DNA from: Piscinibacter sp047602365
Lineage (GTDB): Bacteria; Pseudomonadota; Gammaproteobacteria; Burkholderiales; Burkholderiaceae_C
NCBI GenBank assembly: GCA_047602365.1
Contig: JASGHM010000001.1
Coordinates: 1,054,001 to 1,118,000, forward strand
DNA: 64,000 bases
Direction of reading: 5' to 3'
Part shown: positions 16,713 to 26,466 of the stretch, piece after piece
How positions within the stretch are numbered: the stretch's first letter is position 1
How the letters are laid out: each line of letters begins with the position of its first letter
The notes under the pieces: generated by a model
Told to the model about the DNA's origin: nothing
Databases searched by the model: none
What the model saw: the letters and a program-made list of their open reading frames with translations, nothing else
Program-made: the position numbers and the translations under genes

Positions 16713-19700
16713 TCATTGCGCGGCCTTCGTCGGCGGCGCGGCGGGCGCCGAGGCCGGCGCGTCGATGTCTGGCACCGCATCGCCGAACTTGCGCTCGACC
16801 TTGTCGACCTGCGGGTCGGCCCACGAACCCTTGACGTGGAACTCGCGTGTGCCGGCGGCGGTCAGCGGCCGGCGCAGGAACACCTGGGCGAGGAAGGTGC
16901 CCAGCCCGACCGCCGGGTTGATCGCCGCATAGGCCAGCGAGGCCGTGCCGGCGTTGATCTCGGGAATGACAACGACGCGCAGGTCCTGCGTCTCGCGGGC
17001 GATGTCGGCGCTGCCCTCCATCAGCACCGCCGCCTGCACGCCGCGCATGCGCAGGTTGTTGGTGTGCGCCACGCCCTGCGTGATCTTCAGGTCGCCGGTG
17101 ATGTTGTCGAACGGGAAGCCTTCCTGGAAGACGTCGCGGAAGTCCAGCGCCAGCCGCCGCGGCAGCGCCTGCAGGCTGAGCACGCCGAGCAGCCGCGCCG
17201 CGCCGGCGTCCGCCTTCAGGAACTGGCCGGAGTCGATCGCCACCGACACGTTGCCGCCCAGCGTCGGGTAGTCCAGCGCCAGCGGCGAACCCAGCCACGA
17301 CACCTCGCCGCTGAGCAGCCCCTTGCCGCCGCGCACCACCTTGCCGGTACCCAGCCGCTCGAGCAGCGCGCCGCTGTCGGCAAGCTCCAGATCGAACTTG
17401 AGCACCGCTCGTCGGCGCACGCTGGCCGCGGCACCCGGCGCCGTCATGTACGTTCCGCCGACCTCGGCCCATTGCCCCTTGCCACTGAGCTTCGCCTCCG
17501 GCGTGCTCAGCAGCAGCCGGTTCAACTGCCACTCGCGTGTTGCCTCCCGGCCCTCGCCGACCACACGATTGACCGCCTCGACCTCCATGCGCCCGAGCCG
17601 CTTGCCGCGCAGTTCGAAATCGTCGATGACGATGTCCAGCGAAGGCACCGCGGACGGCTGCTGCTGGTCGAGCAGGGTCTCGACCTGATCGACATCGCTC
17701 TTCGGCAGCGACAGCCGCGACAGCCGCGCGTAGATGCGCCCGGCGCCCTGCGCCGCGCCGGCGCGCGCCGGCCGGTACTCGACATAACCGCCGAACTGCT
17801 CGGCCTCGACGTTGGCGCGCCACAGGCCGTCTTCCTGCGACGCACCGACCACCACGCGGTTGAATTGCCGCGAGCCGCTGTTCAGCGTCTGTGCACGCAG
17901 CGCGATGTGCGTCGGCATGTAGCCACCGGCGTCGACGGCCGGCGCGCCGGCGCCGGTGCCGCCGCCCATCACCTGGTTGGCCACGCCCTCCCAGGCATCC
18001 AGCGGCAGCGCCGCGACATTGACGTTGACCAGCACGCCGGCCGCCGGCTGCGGCGCCGCCTCGTTCAGGCCGATGCCGCCGCGCAGCACGCGTGGCGTCT
18101 CGCCGGAGACGTCGCGCTGGAACTGCGCCTGCAGCGGGCCGAGCTCGAGGCGCACGGTGTCGCGCAGCGTCTGGCCCGGCTGCAACGATTCGGGTTGCAG
18201 CGTGGTCTGGTAGCGCAACGGCATCGGCGCATCCGCCGACTTGCGCATCGGCACCGGCAGGTCCGAGGTCATGCCGACCAGGTTGCTGGTCACGGTCAGC
18301 TCGGGCACGCCGCGCACGAAGCCCAGGCTGGCGCGGTAGACCGACTGGCCGCTGAGCGAGCTGGCCAGGCGCGCCATCGGGCCCAGCTCGGTGGCGCGGC
18401 GCAGGCCGTCGGCGCTGGCCGTGCCCTGGCCGCTGAAACGCAGGCTGCCGTCGGGCTGCGTCGAGCCGTCGAAGCTGGCGTCGCCACCGAGCAGGCGGGC
18501 CGTCGCGCCGCTGACCGTCAAGCCCCTTTGCGTGAAGTCGATGCGCGCGCGCGCCGCTGCCAGCAGCGGCGTGTCCGGCGTGATGCGCAGGTCGTTGCCG
18601 GTCAGCGCGAGGCTGCCCTTGACCGTGCTCGCGTCCAGGTCGAGCAGCGGCAGCGCCAGGCCCAGCTTCAGCTCGGCACTGCCGGTGGCCGTCGCGCGGG
18701 CCAGCGCCTGGCCGGTCCAGCCACCGACCGGCGTCGCGTTGACGAAGCGCAGCATCTCCGACATCGGCCCCTTGGCGACGCCGTCTATCGCCAGCACCGG
18801 GTGCTCGGCGAGGTTGCGGATGGCACCCTGCACCGAGCCCAGCGCGACGACGCCGAGCTGCGCACGGCCGTCGCGGATCTCCAGCGAGGTGCGGTCGACG
18901 ATCACTTCGGCGCTCACTTTCGTGAACCCGGGCCAGGGCGACACCCAGGCCGGCTTCTCGTGTTCGGCCGGCTCGCTGGGCACGTAGTCGAAGCTGGCCT
19001 CCTCGACGCGGCCGGCGATGCGGAACTCGCCGTCCTTCACGCTCTTCGCGCCGCTGAACGGGAAGTCCAACAGGTCGCCTTTCACGCGGAAGCCGGCGTC
19101 GCGCACCGTGCCGCTGCGCAGCGCGCGGCCCAGGTAGCTGCGTGTGTCGGCCAGGTGCAGCGGCAGGTAGCGTGCGATGCGGGCGGCATCGCCGCGCACG
19201 ATGCGGCCGTCGAGCTCGATCAGGCCGGGCAGGCGGCCGCCCTTGGCGAATCCGGTGCCGGCGCCGGTGGACCAGCTGGCGCGCAGCTCGCCCTGCGCGT
19301 CGGCGTTGGCGAACTTGACGTCCTTGACCGTCACTGCGATGCGCGGCGGCGCGTCCTTGGCGCCGGCCTCGATCTTCCAGGCCAGCTGCCCGGCCAGCGC
19401 ATCGAAGGGCACCAGCGGCTCGTCGAACACGCCGGGGAACTCGAGCGCGCCGCCGGCCACGTCGAGCTGCGCCGTGCCGCCGGTCTCGTTGGCCGTGACC
19501 TGCAGCGAGACGTTGCGCAGGCCGGGCCGGCCGACCGCGTTCGGCTCGGCGGCGGGCCGCGCGGCCAGCGACAGGCCGGTGAACTGCGCCTTGGCCTGAT
19601 AGCGGGTCGGCGCGTCGAGCGGGCCGCTCCAGCTGGCCGCGAGACCGGTCACCACACCCTGAGGGCTCAGTTCGGCGAGCAGCTTGCCCAGCGACTCGCC

Positions 19701-20876
19701 CAGCGGCACGCGGCTGGCGATCTGCGCCATCACGTCGAGGTCGAGGCGCTGCGCACTGAACTCGCCGCCACTGACCGGCTGGCCCTCCTTCTGCCGCCAG
19801 GCCAACGCCAGGTCGGCCTGCGGCCAGCGCACGCCGTCGCCGGTGAGGAAGCCGAAGTTCTGCAGCGCCAGCGAGACGCCGGCATCGTCGCGCCGCGCGA
19901 CCAGCCGCCCCTGCACCTGCTCGATCACCAGCGGCTCGACCTTCTGCGACAGCCGCAGCGCCACCGCGCGCAGCGCCAGGTCGACCGTGGCGCCCATCGG
20001 CCGACCCTCGGTCAGGTCGATCCAGGCGCGCAGCGCGCCGTCGCCTTCGTTCAGCTCGAAGGGCAGGTCGACATAGCGGCGCAGCTCGTGCACGTCCATG
20101 CGCGGCATGTCGACGAAGGTGCTGCCGCTCCAGCGCCGCAGGTCGCCCGGGCGCGCCAGCAGCGGCTGCGTGAAGCGGCCACGCACGCTGAAGCGCTCGC
20201 CCCAGGGGTCGTCGGGCGTCGCGTCCAGGCGCAGGTCGTGGTGCAGCAGGCTGTTGCGCAGCGCCAGCTGCACCTGGGTCAGCGCCAGCGTCGGCGCGTC
20301 GCGCTGCTCGTCGGTCCAGTACAGGCTGCCGTCGCGGATGATGAACTCGTGCTGGCGGAAGAACCAGTCGCGCAGCTGGCTGCCGTCGCTCTCCCCGGTC
20401 TTGCCCAGGTCCAGCCCGGCGACGAAGACGCGGCCGCCGGCGTCGCGGCGGATCTCCAGCTGCGCGCCCTCGATCAGCAGCTGGTCGAAGCGCAATTCCA
20501 TCGCCACCAGCGACTGCGGCGAAATCGCCGCGACCACGCGCGGCAGCTGCAGCGCGGGGCGGTTCTGCGCGTCGTGCAGCACCACGTCGCGCAACTCGAA
20601 GCGCGGCACCCAGCCGCTGCTGGTAGCCTGGATGCCGCCGATGCGCACCGGAAGGCCGAGCGCGGCGCTGGCCTGTGCCTCGACCTGTGGGCGCCATTGT
20701 TCGATTCGGGGCAGAATGCCCCAGTGCAAGGTCAACCAGAGCGTCAGCACCAGGCTGGCCGCCACGAACACCAGGCCGATGACCGCCTTCAGCGCGAAGC
20801 GCAGCGGCCTCCGGGGCGTGGCAGGAGAGGCAGGCTGCGAGGGAGCAGCACCAACGACGGGCTGGATCAGGGGCAT
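16713..20876 (-). CDS. yhdP: YhdP-family AsmA-like envelope protein
   Basis: 1387 residues, matching the length of YhdP. One N-terminal transmembrane helix (ALKAVIGLVFVAASLVLTLWLTL, about residues 28-52) anchors a very long, repetitive beta-rich periplasmic region (DUF3971/AsmA-like), ending with the conserved DVFQEGFPFDNITGDL and an Ala/Pro-rich tail. YhdP belongs with TamB and YdbH to the bridge-like lipid transport proteins thought to move phospholipids to the outer membrane. Divergent from glnE (138-bp gap). A long antisense open frame covers the whole gene, a by-product of high GC3. Confidence 0.9.
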   Translation of the reverse strand: MPLIQPVVGAAPSQPASPATPRRPLRFALKAVIGLVFVAASLVLTLWLTLHWGILPRIEQWRPQVEAQASAALGLPVRIGGIQATSSGWVPRFELRDVVLHDAQNRPALQLPRVVAAISPQSLVAMELRFDQLLIEGAQLEIRRDAGGRVFVAGLDLGKTGESDGSQLRDWFFRQHEFIIRDGSLYWTDEQRDAPTLALTQVQLALRNSLLHHDLRLDATPDDPWGERFSVRGRFTQPLLARPGDLRRWSGSTFVDMPRMDVHELRRYVDLPFELNEGDGALRAWIDLTEGRPMGATVDLALRAVALRLSQKVEPLVIEQVQGRLVARRDDAGVSLALQNFGFLTGDGVRWPQADLALAWRQKEGQPVSGGEFSAQRLDLDVMAQIASRVPLGESLGKLLAELSPQGVVTGLAASWSGPLDAPTRYQAKAQFTGLSLAARPAAEPNAVGRPGLRNVSLQVTANETGGTAQLDVAGGALEFPGVFDEPLVPFDALAGQLAWKIEAGAKDAPPRIAVTVKDVKFANADAQGELRASWSTGAGTGFAKGGRLPGLIELDGRIVRGDAARIARYLPLHLADTRSYLGRALRSGTVRDAGFRVKGDLLDFPFSGAKSVKDGEFRIAGRVEEASFDYVPSEPAEHEKPAWVSPWPGFTKVSAEVIVDRTSLEIRDGRAQLGVVALGSVQGAIRNLAEHPVLAIDGVAKGPMSEMLRFVNATPVGGWTGQALARATATGSAELKLGLALPLLDLDASTVKGSLALTGNDLRITPDTPLLAAARARIDFTQRGLTVSGATARLLGGDASFDGSTQPDGSLRFSGQGTASADGLRRATELGPMARLASSLSGQSVYRASLGFVRGVPELTVTSNLVGMTSDLPVPMRKSADAPMPLRYQTTLQPESLQPGQTLRDTVRLELGPLQAQFQRDVSGETPRVLRGGIGLNEAAPQPAAGVLVNVNVAALPLDAWEGVANQVMGGGTGAGAPAVDAGGYMPTHIALRAQTLNSGSRQFNRVVVGASQEDGLWRANVEAEQFGGYVEYRPARAGAAQGAGRIYARLSRLSLPKSDVDQVETLLDQQQPSAVPSLDIVIDDFELRGKRLGRMEVEAVNRVVGEGREATREWQLNRLLLSTPEAKLSGKGQWAEVGGTYMTAPGAAASVRRRAVLKFDLELADSGALLERLGTGKVVRGGKGLLSGEVSWLGSPLALDYPTLGGNVSVAIDSGQFLKADAGAARLLGVLSLQALPRRLALDFRDVFQEGFPFDNITGDLKITQGVAHTNNLRMRGVQAAVLMEGSADIARETQDLRVVVIPEINAGTASLAYAAINPAVGLGTFLAQVFLRRPLTAAGTREFHVKGSWADPQVDKVERKFGDAVPDIDAPASAPAAPPTKAAQ

Positions 20877-21014
20877 GAGAACGACGCAACGCCAGCGATG
20901 GCAGAGGCACGACGGCGGCGCCCGCGCGGCATGGCCGCTGCGGCATGGATTCTTCTTCGTTGAGGCACGCGCCGCGACGCTGAAACCAATCTAGCACAGA
21001 CCCCTGTCGAGACG

Positions 21015-23778
21015 ATGGGTTCCACCCCGCACCCCGCAACAGAATCGCAACCCGCTGTGACGCCCGGCGCAACAGCGTCGGCACGGGCCGACCACAGCCG
21101 TTTCGTGCAGCGCATCCGGCGCCGTTACGTCGCCGAGCTGGCGTTGCTGCCCGCGGGGCTGCCGCGCCGCGACACCATCATCGCGCTGATCACGACGCTG
21201 CGCGAGCAGGGTCGACCCCTGCCCAGCGCACTGCGCGTGGCGCGGCAGCTGGTGCTGGAGCGGTTGGCCGTGCTCGACGTCGAGCAGGCCTGCGCGATGG
21301 AGGACGTGACGCTGGCGATGACCGAGCTGGCCGAGGCGACGCTCGACGTCGCGCTGGCCCAGGCCATCGCCGACCAGTCGGTCCGCCACGGCCTGCCGCG
21401 CAACGCGACGGGCGGCGACATCGAGTTCTGGGTCGTCGGCATGGGCAAGCTCGGCGCGCGCGAGCTCAACGTCTCGTCGGACATCGACCTGGTCTACGTC
21501 TACGAGGACGACGGCCAGACCGACGGCGCGGTGAGCATCAGCGCCCACGAGTTCTTCTCGCAGGTGGCGCGCGGGCTGTACGCGCTGATCGGCGACACGA
21601 CCGAAGACGGCTTCGTGTTCCGCGTCGACCTGGCGCTGCGCCCGAACGGCAACTCCGGCCCGCCGGTGGTCAGCCTGGCGATGCTCGAGGAGTACCTGCA
21701 GGTGCAGGGCCGCGAGTGGGAACGTTTCGCCTGGCTGAAGAGCCGCGTGGTCGCGCCGCGCGCCAGCGTCAGCAACGGCCGCGCGCTGGCGCTGCGCACC
21801 ATCATCAACGCCTTCGTCTACCGCAAGTACCTCGACTACGGCGTCTTCGAGGGCCTGCGCCAGCTGCACCGCAAGGTGCGCGACGAGGCGCAGCGCCGCG
21901 CCGCCGGCCGGCCCGAGCGCGCCAACGACGTCAAGCTGTCACGCGGCGGCATCCGCGAGATCGAGTTCATCGTGCAGCTGCTGCTGGTGGTGCGCGGCGG
22001 GCAGTTCCCCGAGATGCGCACGCGCTCGACGCTGAAGGCGCTGACACGGCTGGCCGCGGCCGGACTGATGAAGCCCGACAGCGCGGCGCGGCTGGCCGAG
22101 GCCTACGTGTTCCTGCGCCGCGTCGAGCACCGCATCCAGTACCTCGACGACCAGCAGACCCATCTGCTGCCCACCGGCGACGGCGACCTCGACTGGATCG
22201 CGCGCAGCCTCGGCCTGGCCTGCCGCGCCGACGCCTGCGAACTGCTTGACCGCCTGGGCGAGCTCCGCGAGTTCGTCGCACTCGAGTTCGACGCGTTGCT
22301 GCACGATGGCCGCGAACCCTCGTCCGGCGGCGGCAGCGGCAGTTGCAAGTCCTGCGGCGGCCCGCCGCCGGCACTCGACAGCGAGGCCTTCGCCGACAAG
22401 CTGCCGCCCGAGCTGGCCGAGCGCGTGCGCCACCTGTGCAGCCAGCCGAAGGTCGCCGCGCTGCGCGAGGAGAGCAAGCAGCGCCTGGGCCGCCTGATCC
22501 TGCGTGCCGCGATGGCTGCCCGCAACGGCGCCTGCACGATGGACGCGGCGACACGCTTCGTCGACTGGATCGAGCCGCTGCTGCGCCGCGAGAGCTACCT
22601 GGCGCTGCTGGTCGAGCGACAGGAGGTGCAGAACCGCCTGCTGCGCCTGCTCGGCCTGGCCCGCTGGCCGATGCGCTACCTGATGCGCCACCCCGGCGTG
22701 ATCGACGAACTGGCCGACGAGCGCCTGCTGCACAGCCGCTTCGTGGCGCAGGACTTCGCCGCCGAACTGGAGGCCCGCCACGAGGCCTGGGAGCGCTCCG
22801 GCCAGGCCGACCCGGAGTCGCTGCTCGACACGCTGCGCCGCGCTCACCACGCCGAGGTGTTCCGCACGCTGGTGCGCGACGTCGAGGCGCACATCAGCGT
22901 GGAAGAGGTGGCCGATGAACTCTCGGCGCTGGCCGACGCCACGCTCGAGCGCACGCTGGCCTGGGCCTGGAAGCACCTGAAGCAGGCGCATCGGCCGGAG
23001 CCGCGCTTCGCGGTGATCGCCTACGGCAAGCTCGGCGGCAAGGAGCTCGGCTACGGCAGCGACCTCGACGTGGTCTTCCTGTTCGACGACGACGACGAAC
23101 GCGCCCCCGAGGTCTACGGCGCCTTCGTGCGCAAGCTGATCGGCTGGCTGACGCTGCGCACCGCGGCCGGCGAGCTGTTCGAGATCGACACCGCGCTGCG
23201 CCCGAACGGCAACTCGGGGATGCTGGTGACCTCGATGGCCTCGTTCGAGAAGTACCAGAGCGGCCGCGGCAGCAACACCGCGTGGACCTGGGAACACCAG
23301 GCGCTGACGCGCGCGCGCTGGTGCGCCGGCCTGCCCGAACTGGCGGCGCGCTTCGAGGCGGTGCGCCGTACGGTGCTGGCCGCGCCGCGCGATCATGCGG
23401 CGCTTGCGCGAGGAGGTGCGCGCGATGCGCGACAAGCTGCGCGCCGCGCGGCCGGTCAAGGAAGGTCGCTTCGATGTCAAGCACAGCGCCGGCGGCATGG
23501 TCGACGTCGAGTTCGCGGTGCAGTACCTGGTGCTGGCGCACAGCGCCGCCCACCCGGAGCTGCTCGAGAACAAGGGCAACATCGCGCTGCTGCAGCGCGC
23601 CCAGGACGCCGGCCTGCTGCCCGACCATGTCGGCACGCATGCTGCCGACGCCTACCGCGAACTGCGCCGCGCCCAGCACCGCGCGCGCCTGGACGAGCAG
23701 CCGACGCAGGTCGACCCCGACACCCTGGCCGAACACCGCGACGCCGTCCTCGCCCTGTGGCGCACGGTGTTCGGTTGA
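21015..23778 (+). CDS. glnE: Bifunctional glutamine synthetase adenylyltransferase/deadenylase (one frameshift)
   Basis: About 920 residues when read through one frame change; E. coli GlnE has 946. Two nucleotidyltransferase domains are visible: GMGKLGARELNVSSDIDLVY near residue 141 (deadenylase half) and AYGKLGGKELGYGSDLDVV near residue 669 (adenylylase half). It modifies glutamine synthetase in response to PII. The frame breaks at 23404-23405: GCGCTTGCGC reads through correctly if one T is dropped, giving DHAALREEVRAMRDKLR, and the C-terminal 125 residues then end at the stop at 23776-23778. Total length 3n+1. An unbroken frame instead runs on into the rhombosortase gene; that fusion is an artefact of the shift. 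Confidence 0.88.
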
Positions 23779-24365
23779 ACGCGCCGGCCCCGCGCGCCTG
23801 GGGCGCGCTGTCGCTGCTGCTCGCACTCGCCGCGCTGGCCGGCGGGTGGCTCGATCCGCGCGCGCTCGACTGGCAGCCGGGCCTGGCCGCCCGCGAACCC
23901 TGGCGCGCCTTCACCGCCGTGGCGGTGCACTACAGCCCGCTGCACCTGGGCGCCAACCTCGCCGGCACGCTGCTCGTCGGCGTGCTGGGCATCGTGGCAC
24001 GTGTGCCGTGGCGCATCGTGCTGGCCTGGGCACTGGCCTGGCCGCTGACCCAGCTCGGCCTGCTGCTGCGGCCCGAGCTGGCCCACTACGGCGGCCTCTC
24101 GGGCGTGCTGCACGCCGGCGTGGTCGCCGCGGCCTTGTGGCTGGTGGTGCACGAGCGCGGGCGGCGCCAGCTGATCGGCGTCGCGATCCTCGGCGGCGTG
24201 CTGATCAAGATCATCGGCGAGGCCCCCTGGGGGCCGGCGCTGCAGACCCGCGAGGGCTGGGACATCACCGTCGCCCCTTTCGCCCACGCCAGCGGCGCCT
24301 TCTGCGGGCTGCTCTGCGCCCGCCTGTCGCTGCTCCTCCCCTCGGCTTCCTCCCATGACCACTGA
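23775..24365 (+). CDS. rrtA: Rhombosortase (rhomboid-like GlyGly-CTERM protease)
   Basis: About 196 residues, six to seven hydrophobic segments. The rhomboid serine motif is HYGGLSGVLHAG (Ser about 109) and the partner His about 171 lies in APFAHASGAFCG. Rhombosortases process proteins with a GlyGly-CTERM tail, a sorting route parallel to exosortase/PEP-CTERM. The only start after the glnE stop is TTG at 23775, overlapping that stop; no Shine-Dalgarno is obvious, so translation is probably coupled to glnE. The end overlaps the EamA gene by 11 bases. A GlyGly-CTERM substrate is not visible in the window. Confidence 0.78.
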   Translation: MNAPAPRAWGALSLLLALAALAGGWLDPRALDWQPGLAAREPWRAFTAVAVHYSPLHLGANLAGTLLVGVLGIVARVPWRIVLAWALAWPLTQLGLLLRPELAHYGGLSGVLHAGVVAAALWLVVHERGRRQLIGVAILGGVLIKIIGEAPWGPALQTREGWDITVAPFAHASGAFCGLLCARLSLLLPSASSHDH

Positions 24366-25251
24366 ACGCAAGGCCCGACTCGACACCCTGGCCGTCACCT
24401 CGCTGGTGCTGTGCTGTTTCCTCTGGGGCCTGAACCAGGTGGCGGCCAAGGTGGCCATCGCCGAGGTGCCGCCGCTGGCGCAGGCGGCGATCCGCTCGCT
24501 CGGCGGCGCGGCGCTGGTGTTCCTGTGGGCCCGGCTGCGCGGCATCCCGCTGTTCGAGCGCGACGGCTCGCTGCGCGGCGGCCTCGCCGCCGGCCTGCTG
24601 TTCGCCGCCGAGTTCGGCTGCATCTTCCTCGGCCTGCAGTACACGACCGCCTCGCGCATGGCGGTGTTCATCTACATCTCGCCCTTCGTCGTCGCGCTGG
24701 GCATGCCCTTCATCTCGAAGGCGGAGAAGCTGAAGGCCTCGCAGCTGGCCGGGCTGGCGATCGCCTTCGCCGGCGTGGCCTGGGGCTTCGCCGAGGGCTT
24801 CACGAAGCCGGCAGCGGGTGACCTGCAGTGGCTGGGCGATGCCCTCGGCGTCACCGCGGGCGTGCTGTGGGGTGCGACCACGCTGGCGATCCGCGGCAGC
24901 CGCCTCAGCGCCGCATCGGCCGAGAAGACGCTGCTCTACCAGCTCGCGATCTCCGGTGTCGCGCTGGCGCTGGCGGCGCTGCTGCGTGGCCAGGCCTGGG
25001 CACCGGTGCTGTCAGCGCTCACCTGGGCCTCGCTGTTCTTCCAGGTGGTGATCGTCACCTTCGCCAGCTACCTGCTGTGGTTCTGGCTGGTGCGCCACTA
25101 CCCGGCGACGCGCCTGGCCTCGTTCACGCTGCTGACGCCGGTGTTCGGCCTGCTGCTCGGCGCGCTGCTGCTCGGCGAGCCGATCACCGCGCGTCTGGTC
25201 GTCGCGCTGCTGGCGGTGGCGGTGGGGATCGTGCTCGTCAACCGGTCCTGA
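24355..25251 (+). CDS. EamA/DMT-family transporter
   Basis: 298 residues with ten predicted helices in two EamA repeats (first LVLCCFLWGLNQVAAKVAIAE, second LGVTAGVLWGATTLAIR). These proteins export amino acids or other metabolites through the inner membrane. The substrate cannot be told. The start ATG lies inside the last codons of rrtA, an 11-base overlap, so it is in the same transcript as glnE-rrtA. It ends two bases before the convergent rfaE2 stop. Confidence 0.88.
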   Translation: MTTERKARLDTLAVTSLVLCCFLWGLNQVAAKVAIAEVPPLAQAAIRSLGGAALVFLWARLRGIPLFERDGSLRGGLAAGLLFAAEFGCIFLGLQYTTASRMAVFIYISPFVVALGMPFISKAEKLKASQLAGLAIAFAGVAWGFAEGFTKPAAGDLQWLGDALGVTAGVLWGATTLAIRGSRLSAASAEKTLLYQLAISGVALALAALLRGQAWAPVLSALTWASLFFQVVIVTFASYLLWFWLVRHYPATRLASFTLLTPVFGLLLGALLLGEPITARLVVALLAVAVGIVLVNRS

Positions 25252-25252
25252 G

Positions 25253-25726
25253 TCAGCCGCGGATGCGGCGCACCAGCGAGGTCGTCGAGTAGCCGTCGAC
25301 GAAGGGCAGCGCGCGGGCCTCGCCGCCCCAGCTGCGCACCCACTTGGTCTCCTCCAGCGTCTCGATGTCGTAGTCGCCGCCCTTCACGTAGACCTGCGGC
25401 CGCACCAGCTTGAGCAGTTCGACCGGCGTCGGCTCGTCGAACAGCGTCACCAGGCTGACGCTCTCCAGCGCGGCCAGCACGCAGGCACGGTCGGCTTCGG
25501 CGTTCAGCGGCCGGTCCGGGCCCTTGCCGAGGCCACGCGCCGAGGCGTCGCTGTTCAGGCCGATCACCAGGCTGGCGCCGAGTGCACGCGCCTGTGCCAG
25601 GTAGCTGACGTGGCCGCGGTGCAGGATGTCGAACACACCATTGGTGAACACCACCGGCCCGGGCAGCGCCGCCAGACGCGCGGCCAGTTGCTCGCGCGGG
25701 CAGAGCTTGTCGAGGAAGTCGCTCAT
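25253..25726 (-). CDS. rfaE2: D-glycero-beta-D-manno-heptose 1-phosphate adenylyltransferase
   Basis: About 157 residues, the stand-alone nucleotidyltransferase half of HldE. It makes ADP-heptose for the LPS inner core. The HxGH-type motif is seen as FTNGVFDILHRGHVSYLAQA, followed by GLNSDASARGLGKGPDRPLN and VRPQVYVKGGDYDIETLEE, all diagnostic of the family. A second in-frame ATG two codons upstream (25732) is possible. In many Burkholderiales the kinase half (rfaE1) and rfaD lie elsewhere, as here. It is divergent from the GST gene. Confidence 0.92.
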   Translation of the reverse strand: MSDFLDKLCPREQLAARLAALPGPVVFTNGVFDILHRGHVSYLAQARALGASLVIGLNSDASARGLGKGPDRPLNAEADRACVLAALESVSLVTLFDEPTPVELLKLVRPQVYVKGGDYDIETLEETKWVRSWGGEARALPFVDGYSTTSLVRRIRG

Positions 25727-25803
25727 CGGCACATTGTCGCCTGCGGGTCAGCCGGCGACGCGCGGCGTCCTTAGACTGCGCCCATCACCACGAGGAGACG
25801 ACG

Positions 25804-26454
25804 ATGATCACGCTGTGCGGCATGTGCCTGTCGAACTACTACAACAAGGTGAAGATGGTGCTGCTCGAGAAGGGCATCCCGTTCGAGGAGGAGTTCGTGC
25901 GCACCGGCAGCAAGGAGGAAGCCGTGCTGTCCTGCTCGCCGCTGGCCAAGGTGCCCTTCATCCGTACCGCGCAGGGCTCGCTGTGCGAGAGCCAGGTGAT
26001 CGCCGATTACCTCGAGAGGCTGCACCCCGAGCCGCCCCTGCTGCCCGCCGACCCCTGGGCCGCAGCCAAGGTGCGTGAGGTCGGCACTTTCGTCGACCTG
26101 CATCTGGAACTGGTCGCCCGCGAGCTGTACGGCAAGGCCTTCTTCGGTGGCGAGATCAGCGAAGGCAATGCCGCACGGGTGCGCAAGCTGCTCGAGAAGA
26201 ACATAGTCGCGTTCAAGCGGCTGGCGAAGTTCTCGCCCTACGTGGCGGGCGAGGCATTCACCCAGGCCGACTGCTCGGCCTACGTCAGCCTGCCGCTGGT
26301 CGGCATGGCTTCGCGCATCGTGCTCGGCGACGACCTGCTGGCCGCTGCCGGCATCGACTGGAAGGGCTATGTGAAACGGGTCGGCGAACGGCCGAGCGCC
26401 CAGCGTGTCACCGCCGACCGCAAGGCCGAACAGGAGCGGCTCGCCGCGAAGTAG
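25804..26454 (+). CDS. Glutathione S-transferase family protein
   Basis: 216 residues: N-terminal thioredoxin-like domain (MITLCGMCLSNYYNKVKMVLLEKGIPFEE, SPLAKVPFI with the cis-Pro, and CESQVIADYLE for glutathione gamma-glutamyl binding) and a C-terminal helical domain. The catalytic Ser/Cys position is in the LSNYYNK region. GSTs conjugate or reduce electrophiles. A GAGGAGACGACG ribosome site precedes the ATG, and TAGACT at about 25772 may be its -10. It sits next to the oxidative-stress-like block, which fits but does not prove a role in handling lipid peroxides. Confidence 0.85.
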   Translation: MITLCGMCLSNYYNKVKMVLLEKGIPFEEEFVRTGSKEEAVLSCSPLAKVPFIRTAQGSLCESQVIADYLERLHPEPPLLPADPWAAAKVREVGTFVDLHLELVARELYGKAFFGGEISEGNAARVRKLLEKNIVAFKRLAKFSPYVAGEAFTQADCSAYVSLPLVGMASRIVLGDDLLAAAGIDWKGYVKRVGERPSAQRVTADRKAEQERLAAK

Positions 26455-26466
26455 CGCGGCGCCGCG

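Noticed and set aside
16701..20963. A 1420-codon plus-strand frame antisense to yhdP
   Set aside because: Its translation is Arg/Gln/His/Ala-rich with no domain, typical of the antisense shadow of a GC3-rich gene.
21015..24365. Fusion of glnE with rhombosortase
   Set aside because: The glnE C-terminal region is in another frame from 23404 and ends at its own stop; the joined frame between 23404 and 23775 is low-complexity nonsense.
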